From Paulinella micropora (taxonomy: Eukaryota > Cercozoa > Imbricatea > Euglyphida), in assembly GCA_009731375.1 (NCBI GenBank), contig BJOX01000188.1, positions 474,325 through 497,409 on the forward strand: 23,085 nucleotides of DNA, read 5' to 3'. The notes beneath the pieces are model-generated. The model worked only from the letters and a program-made list of their open reading frames with translations, was not told the DNA's origin and made no database searches. Numbering within the stretch: position 1 is the first letter of the stretch; each line of letters opens with the position of its first letter. The position numbers were made by a program, and so were the translations under genes. Of the stretch, positions 7,161 through 16,042 are shown one piece after another.

Positions 7161-8451
7161 ATGGTCGCTAAAAAGACTAATAAGAAAAAGGCAAAAGTCC
7201 GTCCACCTAGGGTTTATAGGAATAAGAGCGGGAGGCCTTATATTATCCAGAAGGGTAAAAAATATTATCTTAATTTTGGTAAGAAAACAAATGATTTAAG
7301 CACATTACAAATCGTTAAACTTTTTATGAAATATATTGGTAAGCCGAGGCCACAAAGGCAGGGCCGCAAACCAATGGAAAAATAATCAAATCTGATTTCA
7401 ATCGTCTTGAACACGAGAACAGAAACCAGATACAAAGCAACTTACAAAAGAAATATGAGTTAATACATGACGAGGAAGAAAAGGAAAAGAAGAAGAGGGA
7501 GGATTTAGAAGAGGAGAAGAAGAGGTTAGAAAGAAAAATCAAAGCAGATACTAAGGAACTAAATGAAATAATGAATAGGGGTCATAAAAGACAACTGGCG
7601 GAGATTAAGGAAAGACAGGAAGAAAAGTCTAGAGAACAGAAGAAGGAACAACGACTTATTCAGGAACTACAGGCAGAACAACGACATAGACAGGGATTAT
7701 TGACGGCTCCAGTTGCACAGCCGATTATAGCGAAACCGAATCCCCCTTCAACTATAAATAAACCAAAGAAAACCGCAACTACATCTTCCCCAAAAATAAC
7801 TGATATAACTGACAAAGTAAATAAACAAGAAAAAGATTTGGAAGAAGAAAAGAGACGAAGAATTATTGATGAAATGTTCTCTGAGAAAACGAGAAAAAAA
7901 CGTGCCAAAAAAATGAAAAATAATGTATATATATATATAATAATAAATCACCTTAAAAAAGCAGGCATTAATATCTCTATAATAAAAAACAAAGGTTCAA
8001 ACGACTACGCCACTAGTTTAAAGAGATGGTTATACACACAAAAAATCACTGAAAACATATCATCGGCAGAAGATGGATGGGATAAACTAGAACAATTTAT
8101 AATAAAAATGATCGCTAAAAATGAAAGCAAAAAGAATGAAGAAAAAAAACTCTTGTAAATAGCACTCTATCGCCAATAGACCCACCACATTTTGAAAATT
8201 CTCCAGATGCTAAACAACTTATATTTGAAATGACAAATCTACAACCAGCGGAGACACAACCGACAGATGTAGCACCACCCCCGAGCACAAGTTCTGCGGA
8301 GCCACAGCAACAACAGCAAGAGGAGACAGCCATACCCCCGAGAACAAGTTCTGCGGAGCAGAACATCGTGGCAAAGCCACTCATCGCGGAGACACCAGAG
8401 CAACAGCAAGAGCAAGTCCCCTTACAAGGAGGGTCGCGGTTTAATGACTAA
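7161..8451 (+). pseudogene. Basic coiled-coil protein with Pro/Gln-rich tail (two frame breaks)
   Basis: One gene of about 430 residues read in three frames: 7161-7385, about 7382-8158 and about 8149-8451. Both breaks fall in A runs (7378-7382 and 8142-8149), each one base short. Residues 1-75 are very basic (KKTNKKKAKVRPPRVYRN, YIIQKGKKYYLNFG). Next is a long charged coiled coil (EEEKEKKKREDLEEEKKRL, QKKEQRLIQELQAEQR), then a helical domain (about 7920-8130, with NHLKKAGINISII and DGWDKLEQFIIKMI), and finally a Pro/Gln/Ser tail with two PP-TSSAE repeats ending LQGGSRFND. That LQGG-S matches the adenain consensus (M/I/L)xGG-x. It overlaps the protease ATG by 8 bases, and a fusion with the protease is possible. 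The likely role is a virion core or scaffold protein; the family is not recognised. Confidence 0.6.
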
Positions 8452-8926
8452 TGAAATAGATGACATAATGAAAAAATATGGATGGTATCTCGGAGCAATA
8501 GCCAGTGATGAAATCTACAAGTTGAAGCCCGGAAGCAGAAAACGATACGGATTTATTATGCATTTGGACAACCACAATCAATCAGGGTCTCATTGGATCG
8601 CCGTATGGATAAATCTAGATAAAGACAGGAGTGTTGAAGTCTATGACCCATTAGCGCTTTACTAGCCGACAGAAGACTTTCAACAACAAATGAAACAACT
8701 AATTGACCGAAGCCATCCCGATAGTTATTTGTTAATGAAGGTCAATCAAGTAAAGCAACAATCAAACACCTCAGACACATGTGGTTGGCATAGTATGAGA
8801 TTTTTAATGGAGCGGGCGAAAGGCAACCGATTTAAGTTTGCTAGTGGCTATACAGACTTAAAAGAAGAAGAAGCGGAGAAATTAAAAGCACAGAATGGGT
8901 ATGGTAATTTTGATACATACATTTGA
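8444..8926 (+). pseudogene. Adenain-type (C5/Ulp1-like) maturation cysteine protease, interrupted by TAG
   Basis: About 160 residues from ATG 8444 to TGA 8924-8926, with TAG at 8663-8665. The fold and catalytic residues are clear: His in GSHWIAVWI (H50), Asp in VEVYDPLALY (D68) and the nucleophile Cys in NTSDTCGWHSMRF (codon 8780-8782) with upstream Gln residues for the oxyanion hole. PLVs and adenoviruses use this enzyme to cut capsid precursors after GG-type sites. The stop falls between Asp and Cys, and the frame continues unchanged after it (PTEDFQQQMKQLI), so it is a single substitution, not a shift. TAG is also used as a normal stop at 711-713 and 5654-5656, so a changed genetic code is unlikely. 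Without readthrough the enzyme is dead. Confidence 0.87.
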
Positions 8927-8928
8927 TA

Positions 8929-9070
8929 TTTGTTTCAGACTTCGTCTTCAACAAACATCGGGGGCTACGCACTTTTAAGGATTACAATAAGCATTAATTT
9001 TTTTGAAAACGAAAAAAACGATGTTTAGAATAAGCGAGAGTGCGGAGCACGAAGCGCAATTCTAAATATC
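8929..9070 (+). repeat. Triple-hairpin intergenic cassette, copy D
   Basis: (1) TTTGTT (8929-8934) with AACAAA (8950-8955), enclosing AGAC-TTC-GTCT. (2) AACATCG (8954-8960) with CGATGTT (9019-9025). (3) The shared palindrome is GATGTTTAGAAT ... ATTCTAAATATC (9020-9070) with inner GTGC-GGA-GCAC. It is shorter than copies A-C by one base on each arm, again on both sides together. It ends directly against the ATG at 9071, so the palindrome would form the whole 5' leader or the promoter of the minor capsid gene. Confidence 0.8.
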
Positions 9071-9883
9071 ATGGACTATAAGGGAGGGAGAAGTTCGGGT
9101 ATCTATTACATAAATAGTAAAAATAGAATAACGGGTACAGATAGCGACTTTACACACGAATTAAACTTAAAATCACTAGACAATCCCACACATTGTAAAA
9201 TTCTTCATATCTATGTTCCAAAGTCGTATTACTCTGTGGCTTCACCATATAATACTTTTACACTCAGCGAAGACGGGTATGAGGCTTTAATTACGATACC
9301 TGAGGGAAACTACACAATTAACAATCTAAAAAATAAGTTGTCGGAGGTGCTAACCGCGGACAGCCCAAATAATTATACTTATATTGTATCCAGTAATAAT
9401 ACAAACATAGACCCAGAGGATGGTAAATTAACATTCAGTGTTTCAAATAACGGAGGTATTCAACCGAGGTTTATATTTGATGGTGATACCCGTATTCACG
9501 AGGTAATGGGTTTTGCTAGAAATTCAACATATTTCTTCGCTAATGATTTTATTAAATCTACAAATGTGATTATTCTAACTGGAGAAAAGACTTTATACCT
9601 TCAATCGGACTTAGTTGGTGAAGGAGATAATCATGTGCTACAAGAAATATACACCGCTAATGAAATTCCATTTGGTGCCATTATATACGACGGAAGTGGG
9701 TCGGAGTATGGTAAGAAATTATCCACCAGTTCAAATAATGTGTATCGGTTTTATCTTACAGACGAAAACGACCAAGCGATTAATCTTAATGGGTTAGGTA
9801 TTGTGATGACATTATTAATTTACAGAGACACTAATTATTTTAATTTATTTACATCATTCTTCAATCTTTTGAAACAGAGATAA
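9071..9883 (+). CDS. Penton-like minor capsid protein (single jelly roll)
   Basis: 270 residues, intact. The protein should form the pentamers at the capsid vertices. The pattern is that of PLV and virophage minor capsid proteins: an N-terminal strand GIYYINSKNRITGTDSDFTH (about 10-29), then LDNPTHCKILHIYVPKSYYSV, a turn EGNYTINNLKNKLSEVL, GKLTFSVSNNGG, and VMGFARNSTYFFA near the middle, where the family usually has a LGF motif. The N-terminus MDYKGGRSSG carries a GG that could be a protease site. It lies between the protease and the major capsid gene, a common PLV order, and is separated from the major capsid gene by 78 bases. Confidence 0.85.
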   Translation: MDYKGGRSSGIYYINSKNRITGTDSDFTHELNLKSLDNPTHCKILHIYVPKSYYSVASPYNTFTLSEDGYEALITIPEGNYTINNLKNKLSEVLTADSPNNYTYIVSSNNTNIDPEDGKLTFSVSNNGGIQPRFIFDGDTRIHEVMGFARNSTYFFANDFIKSTNVIILTGEKTLYLQSDLVGEGDNHVLQEIYTANEIPFGAIIYDGSGSEYGKKLSTSSNNVYRFYLTDENDQAINLNGLGIVMTLLIYRDTNYFNLFTSFFNLLKQR

Positions 9884-9961
9884 ATAATTATTTTGGAATT
9901 TTTTTCTATAAATATATTCTGGTGAATTAGTTAATTTACACTACTTCAAAAAAAAAACAAA
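9882..9961 (+). promoter_or_regulatory. Major capsid gene upstream region with 12-bp palindrome
   Basis: Perfect palindrome AAATAATTATTT at 9882-9893, overlapping the minor capsid stop codon, then about 65 AT-rich bases (ATAAATATATTC, AATTAGTTAATTTAC) and an A10 run just before the ATG at 9962. The palindrome would suit the end of the minor capsid transcript and the A/T stretch a late promoter. No named motif is recognised. Confidence 0.4.
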
Positions 9962-11419
9962 ATGCCGACTCAACACGGAGGCGAACTAGACTTTTCCAGA
10001 ACCGACTACATCAGTGCTTCGTATCGTTTGAATAAACTAACTCCGCGAGAAGGTGCGGGAGCTATTACTGTTACTACCGCAGGAGGACAAGAAAGCAACT
10101 TTGACCTTATCAGCAGGCCATTTAACTTAGCCCGCTCTGTCTTGAGTTTTATTTATGCCCCACCATCAATTGCCGCAAACTATAACAAATGCTATATGGA
10201 TTGTCTGGCTCCTATTAGACAAATTCAACTTCAAACCCGTAGCGGTGTTTATCTGTGTGATGTAAATGAAGTTGGTAATTTTACGAAGATTATTTGGAAG
10301 GCTGAGACTTCTATGAAGGACTTTCTGACACTGGAAAACCACGATAATGGAAGTGGTGCGGGATGTATGCTTCAAAAGTGTAATGCTGGAAAGATTGTTA
10401 TCGGTAGTAGAGCAGAAAGGCGAGCAATTGATACTTCAGTAGCCTACAATACTGTTAGAGACGCAATTCAAACATACTACAAAGTGCCTAGTGTAAATGC
10501 TCGTCGCCACGACGATTCCGCTCTATCTGATGGCACTGCTGGAACCTATAGCCTTGTTAATGTTGAATATAATGAGGCTAAGTATTTCTCTGGTGGTGCG
10601 GCTACTTCTGCTGAGCCTTCTATCGCTGTTAAGATTAATCTCGGTATGCTTTACAATACCATTTTCGCTCTTGATAAGACTATTATGTTTCCAGAGATTT
10701 TGAATATGCGTATTGTATGGCAACAGACCCCTAAAATTTATTATTACAATAACGATGCTTCGTCACCGGGTGGAGGAGTGCTTGTTGCTGCCGCTGGTAA
10801 TGTAAGTGTTTCTAGTCTTAACTTGTTCCTTGCCGTAGAGACTAATCCCGATGTCATTCAATCAATTCAACAAAAGGTGGCGAGCCCTGAGGGTATGAGT
10901 TTTAATGTTGATTATCCTTATGTTTATAAAAATTCCATTGCTCAATCAACTACACAAAACATTATTCTCCGCTTTGATAGGAGGCATGGTAAAAGGTTGA
11001 AGAAAATTTATCACACACTCTTTAACAACACCGAAAACAAGAATACCGCTTATGATATTGATAACAGAGCAAACGCTAAGACTACCAGTTTTCACACCAC
11101 ACTTGACGGGGCACGACTTCAGGAATTTGAAATATTTCCCGCTAGTTTTGAAGATTATATGTGCTTGAAACCTAAACTTGAAGGTTCTGTTTTGATGAAT
11201 TCAAATGTGTATCAATACAACTGGTTCTGGGTTGATACTTGGGATAATACCCGCCCGCTGTGGAGCAAAGACCAAAATGAAGTTAGTGGGCTTGACCTTT
11301 CCAATGAGCGACGATGGGAGTTCATTAGCACTACACAGAATAATGCTCATCAGCATGTAAGTGTAGCAATCACTCAGCGGGAGGTTCAGGTTAAGGCAAA
11401 TATAATTTCCATTTCATAA
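9962..11419 (+). CDS. Major capsid protein, double jelly roll, PLV type
   Basis: 485 residues, intact. It forms the trimeric hexon-like capsomers. Supporting blocks are SFIYAPPSIAANYNKC (about 60-75), VRDAIQTYYKVPSVNARR (in the DE-loop region), INLGMLYNTIFALDKTIMFP, NIILRFDRRHGKRLKKIYHT and the strongly conserved C-terminal TTLDGARLQEFEIFPASFEDYM followed by EGSVL and YQYNWFWVDTWDN. The total length is short for the family but within the range of PLV capsid proteins. MPTQHGGELDF at the N-terminus again has a GG near the start. It is the best family marker in the window and can be used to place the virus in a tree. Codon use looks like the other virus genes. Confidence 0.93.
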   Translation: MPTQHGGELDFSRTDYISASYRLNKLTPREGAGAITVTTAGGQESNFDLISRPFNLARSVLSFIYAPPSIAANYNKCYMDCLAPIRQIQLQTRSGVYLCDVNEVGNFTKIIWKAETSMKDFLTLENHDNGSGAGCMLQKCNAGKIVIGSRAERRAIDTSVAYNTVRDAIQTYYKVPSVNARRHDDSALSDGTAGTYSLVNVEYNEAKYFSGGAATSAEPSIAVKINLGMLYNTIFALDKTIMFPEILNMRIVWQQTPKIYYYNNDASSPGGGVLVAAAGNVSVSSLNLFLAVETNPDVIQSIQQKVASPEGMSFNVDYPYVYKNSIAQSTTQNIILRFDRRHGKRLKKIYHTLFNNTENKNTAYDIDNRANAKTTSFHTTLDGARLQEFEIFPASFEDYMCLKPKLEGSVLMNSNVYQYNWFWVDTWDNTRPLWSKDQNEVSGLDLSNERRWEFISTTQNNAHQHVSVAITQREVQVKANIISIS

Positions 11420-11480
11420 ACTGCCAAAACAAAAAATTTAAAAAATTTAGATTTTATTTTTTTTCATTCAATATAACACA

Positions 11481-11507
11481 TTTGTTTTTGAGGTAGTCAA
11501 AAACAAA
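11481..11507 (+). terminator. Perfect 11-bp hairpin after the major capsid gene
   Basis: TTTGTTTTTGA (11481-11491), loop GGTAG, TCAAAAACAAA (11497-11507). It lies 62 bases after the capsid stop. It resembles the other intergenic hairpins of the virus block and probably marks a transcript end or gene border. Confidence 0.55.
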
Positions 11508-11741
11508 AACAAAGACTACTCACCAGAGAAATTTAATCGCACAAAATCCAGACGGAGAATTTATAAATGTCAGTGTTGGATATGATGGCGGTATTGAAAC
11601 AAATCATCCAAAAACCGCTTTTGGCGAAGCAGTAGTAGGTCAATTAACACCAGTTTTACAGGAAATCTTTCCATATACCATTAATACTAGGATATGGACA
11701 AAAACAGAAACAAAATCGTCTGTGTCATTTTTGTATAATAT
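11497..11741 (+). pseudogene. Truncated N-terminal part of a phage-like structural protein
   Basis: An open frame from the TAG at 11494-11496 encodes NLIAQNPDGEFINVSVGYDG, then a block with KTAFGEAVVGQLTPVLQEIF and YTINTRIW. I recall a similar pattern (AFGE--V-ELTP--Q--F-Y-IN) at the N-termini of marine phage tail or virion proteins; this is memory, not a search. There is no ATG in this frame, so the start is lost, shifted or upstream in another frame. Virus-like composition ends at about 11,741 (ATGGCC), after which GC rises and the piggyBac region begins. The rest of the gene is missing from the window. Confidence 0.45.
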
Positions 11742-12118
11742 GGCCAGAGCCCGGGCAGGCAGGGTCGAGTTGGAAGTTCATGAATGAGGACGAGGAAGAG
11801 GTAGAGATGCAAGTATCGGAGGACGAAGAAGAAGAGCAAGAGGTGCAGGATGATGAACAAAAACAGGAACAGAACGACCAGGCACAGGAGCAGGAAAACG
11901 AAGAGGAGGAGGAGGGCGGAGAGGATGAAGCGGTTCCCTTTCTAAACCCTAGCCGTTTTACAGCAGTGCAATTAGAGGAAGAGAAAGAAATGCTTTTGGG
12001 GAAGGTGTTCCAGTGGAAGGTGGGACCGCAGGCAGTGGACTGGAGCGCAGATCGGCCTCGACACAAAGCAGAGTCTACGATGGAAAACAAGTTTGATGTC
12101 TCCCCACTCACGTCCCAC

Positions 12119-12120
<2 letters not shown>

Positions 12121-12152
<32 letters not shown>

Positions 12153-12420
12153 GTTTCGCTTTCTTTTCACTATTCCAGTAAAGCCCAACACCCTTTACAC
12201 TTTCTTTACATGTGTATGTAATTTTCATTGAATATTGTTTTGTTGTTTCAGAGACTCCAAAACCTTAATCAAAATAATTTTCAACTTACTTTTTTTGTCC
12301 TTGTATGCAAACATGGTGTCCACTTTTATGCAAAATATTTCGCAATTTTTTTTTCTTTTGCATTTTTCCTGCTTGTAGACACTTTCTTCATTTTTCCCGA
12401 TGTCCGCTGTTACAACCATC
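12121..12420 (+). other. Probable intron of the piggyBac gene
   Basis: The (CT)n tract at about 12,121-12,148 interrupts the acidic N-terminal reading frame before the conserved domain resumes near 12,390. Candidate acceptors are TATTCCAG at about 12,179 and TTGTTTCAG at about 12,251. Neither is decisive, and the donor is not clear. The rest of the stretch is AT-rich and shows no other gene. Confidence 0.35.
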
Positions 12421-12663
12421 TTACAACTTACCAACCAGGAGCTAGCGAAGCAGGAAAATCACAGATTAGCTTGTGCATTAACAACAAAAGAATTCATGGT
12501 TTTTTTGGGGCTGTCGCTTCGCATTTCATTGGCGGACAGGGGTCGCAGGTCACACTAGGCACCCAAGGATGGTGAGAGTACAGACTGATTGCCAGGGGAT
12601 GGTTTTGGAGAGTATATGGCCCTGAACAGATTCGACACCATACTGAAGTGCTTACGAACTGGT

Positions 12664-13246
12664 CCCCCCCCCCCCCCCCCCCCCCCCCCACNNNNNNNNN
12701 NNNNNNNNNNNNNNNNNNNNNNNNNNNNNNNNNNNNNNNNNNNNNNNNNNNNNNNNNNNNNNNNNNNNNNNNNNNNNNNNNNNNNNNNNNNNNNNNNNNN
12801 NNNNNNNNNNNNNNNNNNNNNNNNNNNNNNNNNNNNNNNNNNNNNNNNNNNNNNNNNNNNNNNNNNNNNNNNNNNNNNNNNNNNNNNNNNNNNNNNNNNN
12901 NNNNNNNNNNNNNNNNNNNNNNNNNNNNNNNNNNNNNNNNNNNNNNNNNNNNNNNNNNNNNNNNNNNNNNNNNNNNNNNNNNNNNNNNNNNNNNNNNNNN
13001 NNNNNNNNNNNNNNNNNNNNNNNNNNNNNNNNNNNNNNNNNNNNNNNNNNNNNNNNNNNNNNNNNNNNNNNNNNNNNNNNNNNNNNNNNNNNNNNNNNNN
13101 NNNNNNNNNNNNNNNNNNNNNNNNNNNNNNNNNNNNNNNNNNNNNNNNNNNNNNNNNNNNNNNNNNNNNNNNNNNNNNNNNNNNNNNNNNNNNNNNNNNN
13201 NNNNNNNNNNNNNNNNNNNNNNNNNNNNNNNNNNNNNNNNNNNNNN
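12664..13246. other. Poly-C run followed by assembly gap
   Basis: A run of 26 C (12,664-12,689) is followed by 555 N (12,692-13,246). The run splits the piggyBac domain in mid-sequence and is probably an assembly or sequencing edge rather than biology. The gap length is a multiple of three, so the frame appears continuous by chance or design, and reading across it means nothing. Confidence 0.9.
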
Positions 13247-14527
13247 CTGATGCTGATACTTTTTTACCGATTCGCGCTTTCGCTGAGGCGGTTGATGCAA
13301 AGGCAAGGGCAGCCATCGTTCCAGGAGCAGTCATTACGATTGATGAGAGTATGGGACAATTTACGGGAGACGGAATGCCCGGCCAAATGATCGTCCCCCG
13401 CAAGCCAATCCCTGTGGGAAGGGAGTACCACACCGCCTGCGATGTTGAAACGGGGGTCTGCATTGCCATGGAATTGGTGGAGGGTAAGGATAGGGATAGG
13501 CAGAAGCAATACGCCCATGAGTTTGGTGTTACAACTGCAACTACATTACGATTATCCAAGCCATGGTGGGGAACAGGTCGAATCTTCGTTGGGGACTCGT
13601 GGTTCGCTTCTTGCAAAACAGCAATCGAGATGAAGAAAAGGGGTGTCGATTTTGTTGGAATTGTGAAGACTGCTCACTCTGGCTTTCCTGTGCTGCTACT
13701 TTGGAGCTTACGGGGGGGAGAGAAGGTGATTTGGCCTGAGCCACATGCGAAAAGGATGGGGTAAATCTCCTGACAGTCAACCAAAACGACCATAATTAGC
13801 AGCAAATTATTGCCACATGTTCCACAACCTTGCCTGGTAAGCCGCGTAATGCCCGTTTTAGTAAGACCGTACCCCGTGTCCCAAAGTGCGAGGCTGTGGC
13901 GTTGTATTATTCAGCGTTAATGCAGTGGATATGTTCAATTCGTGCCGACACGGGTCGAACTCTCTCAATCTGTCATTTATTTTGAATGACTGGCGCAAGG
14001 TCGACTTCATGATTTTGCTGGACTTTATTGTTACAAAAGCGTACAGACATTACTGTTTTTTTAGCAAGTCCTCATTGGCCAACCTCAATATGACGAAAGG
14101 CGACAATAGGCCCGGGTATTTCAAATCTGTGCTTGCTTCGTCCCTCCTCAAACAAGGTGTTCCTCCTGATTCTGACCGCCCCTCTGTCCCCCCTTCTGAA
14201 CCCAAAGCTCCTGCCCAACCTGGCGCCCCAAAGTGCATGGAACTGTGTAGGTATCCCTTAGTCATCATGTCCGACAAAGTCAAAAAGAAACAGCACGTAG
14301 GAAGAGCATATTCTGAGAGTACGGAGAGGTTGAAAAGACGTAGATGCAGAGTCTGTTTGTATGCTTACACAGCAAAGAAGGTCTCCATGACGAGCTTTTA
14401 TTGCGCCTCCTGCGGTCCTGAGATGCCACTGTGCAGCGGGGAAGGCAGAACGTGTCATGCCTGGCATAAACAAAACGGAAAACCGAAAGAAAAAAAAGCA
14501 GCGGACTTAATTTTCATCGCTTTGAAG

Positions 14528-14834
14528 TACGTTTTTTTTTTGTTACCACATAGTATCAGACCCTTTTTTTACTTAAGCGCGTTGGCCACCAGACACTGAG
14601 GCAGCGGCCTCCAAACAATTTGTAATAAATTATTCTTACTTTTGATGATTGAAAAACAATATTTATTAATATTATCAATAAATTTTTTGATTTTATTATT
14701 TTTTTCAGGTCCGGAAGTCAGGTAATTCTTGATACCATATGGTATCCAGGCACAGGCACATAGACATTAACTTTTCCTTCACGTTCGACTTTTATGGTTT
14801 AGCTCTGACTCTATTTTCGGTACAATTTTGCTTA
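14528..14834 (+). other. AT-rich stretch after the piggyBac tail
   Basis: No gene is seen. A possible splice acceptor (TATTTTTTTCAG) ends at about 14,709, before GTCCGGAAGTCAGG, so a last small exon of the transposase gene is possible. Otherwise the stretch is simple A/T sequence leading into the microsatellite. I searched here for a piggyBac right end with TTAA and found none convincing. Confidence 0.5.
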
Positions 14835-15141
<307 letters not shown>

Positions 15142-15161
15142 CACTACAACCCCGTTTATTC
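15142..15161 (+). repeat. Left terminal inverted repeat
   Basis: CACTACAACCCCGTTTATTC, exact reverse complement of 23,034-23,053. The 21st base differs between the ends. It starts immediately after GAT of the GATA microsatellite. Confidence 0.9.
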
Positions 15162-15419
15162 CTAAGTCAAAAGTCAAGGTATACCTTGACGGCAAGGTAT
15201 ACCTTGACGGCAAGGTATACCTTGCATATTTATTAAATTGATTTTCAAGGTTTACCCTATGTTGGCAAGGTTTACCCCCAAGTTTTAATAAGTAAACGAC
15301 GATTTTCATTAAGTTTCTAGAGGGCCGACCCTGGACAAAAAAAAACACATACACTAAAACTCAAGGTATACCTTGAGCTAAATTCAAGGTAAAAATTCAA
15401 GGTATACCTTGAATTTAGC

Positions 15420-15483
15420 TCAAGGTATACCTTGACTTTAAATTCAAGGTATACCTTGAATTTAAAGTCAAGGTATTCCTTGA
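15420..15483. repeat. 64-bp near-perfect palindrome
   Basis: Bases 15,427-15,476 are a perfect 50-bp palindrome centred on one CAAGGTATACCTTG. Allowing one mismatched pair it extends to 15,420-15,483. The arms include CTTTAAATTCAAGG and its complement. It could extrude as a cruciform. Confidence 0.85.
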
Positions 15484-15537
15484 CGCTAAGTTCAAGGTAT
15501 GCCTTGACTCTAAATTCAAGGTTTTCTTGACTTGGAA

Positions 15538-15735
15538 TCTATCTTTCAATGTACGTCACCTTGATATTTCAAGGTCGTCACCTTGATATTTCCAGGTATA
15601 CCTTGGAATATCAAGGTATACCTTTACTGGTTCAAGGTACCTTGACTATTCCAAGGTATACCTTGAATAGTTCAAGGTATACGTTGGATGTGTAAGGTAA
15701 ACATTGAAAAGCTAAGTCCTTGCATGTCTATTTCT
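15538..15735 (+). repeat. Left arm of an internal inverted repeat of about 198 bp
   Basis: From TCTATCTTTCAATGTACGTC to CCTTGCATGTCTATTTCT, matching 21,094-21,290 in inverse orientation. Both ends of the arms match well; the middle differs in number and spacing of the 14-bp palindromes. The two arms bracket all the coding pieces found in the element. Confidence 0.8.
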
Positions 15736-15763
15736 AGTCAAGGTATACCTGGAATTTAAAATC

Positions 15764-15903
15764 AAGGAATACCTACTGTTCCGCATTTACCAAAACTTTC
15801 TTGGACGGCGGCCTACTATGCTTTCCTGGTATTTAGAGTCAAGGAATACCTAATGTTCCGCATTTACCAAAATTTTCTTGGACGGCGGCCTACTACGCTT
15901 TCC
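15764..15903 (+). repeat. Tandem duplication of a 63-bp segment
   Basis: AAGGAATACCTA-TGTTCCGC ... GCCTACTA-GCTTTCC at 15,764-15,826 and again at 15,841-15,903 (offset 77), differing at only a few bases. No coding potential recognised. Confidence 0.9.
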
Positions 15904-16042
15904 CTTTGCCATAGCCGACGGGGCATTCCCTGCTTCTGTTCGTTTTCTCCTGAGTTATTAGACACTGGTACGATAGCAAAACTAGGCTTCATCCGTCCCC
16001 GCTTTACGCTTGCTTCTTTACTTTTGCCTTCCCCCTCTTTTT

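Larger units (their letters stand above)
11780..14527 (+). pseudogene. piggyBac-family transposase, broken and gapped
   Basis: A cut-and-paste transposase of the DDE_Tnp_1_7 type. An acidic N-terminal exon starts at ATG 11780 (MNEDEEEVEMQVSEDEEEE), followed by a probable intron with a (CT)n tract. The domain starts near 12,390 (TILQLTNQEL, KEFMVFLGLSLR) with stops TAG 12556-12558 and TGA 12586-12588, then EYMALNRFDTILKCL. The N gap (12,692-13,246) hides the next part. After it come the first Asp in VITIDESMGQFTG, then REYHTACDVETGV and the second Asp in FVGDSWFASCKTAI. Two one-base-short breaks follow (about 13,700 and 13,885) with further TGA and TAG stops. The tail keeps VDMFNSCRHGSN and the cysteine-rich domain (CRVCLYAY, FYCASCGPEMPLCS, CHAWH). 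I found no TTAA-flanked terminal repeats. The copy is probably dead. Confidence 0.87.
15172..15775. repeat. Left subterminal palindrome array
   Basis: About eleven copies of CAAGGTATACCTTG or close variants (GGTTTACC, GGTATTCC, GGTATGCC) at irregular spacing, no protein-coding signal. Some spacers are themselves mirrored, giving longer palindromes such as 15,420-15,483. In EnSpm/CACTA elements, subterminal repeats bind an element-encoded protein. A perfectly palindromic site suggests a dimeric binder. Confidence 0.8.

Noticed and set aside
8663-8665. Altered genetic code with TAG as an amino acid
   Set aside because: TAG serves as a normal end codon for the genes at 711-1232 and 5291-5656, and both TGA and TAA are also used as stops.
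11420-11790. piggyBac left end with TTAA target
   Set aside because: TTAA at about 11,643 lies within the virus reading frame and no CCC-type terminal repeat follows; no matching right end after 14,527.
11725-12228. Minus-strand Ser/Cys-rich frame opposite the acidic exon
   Set aside because: It is the complement of the Glu/Asp-rich piggyBac N-terminus.
15172-15775. CRISPR-like array
   Set aside because: The repeats are 14-bp palindromes with irregular, partly mirrored spacers in a eukaryotic transposon, with no cas genes.
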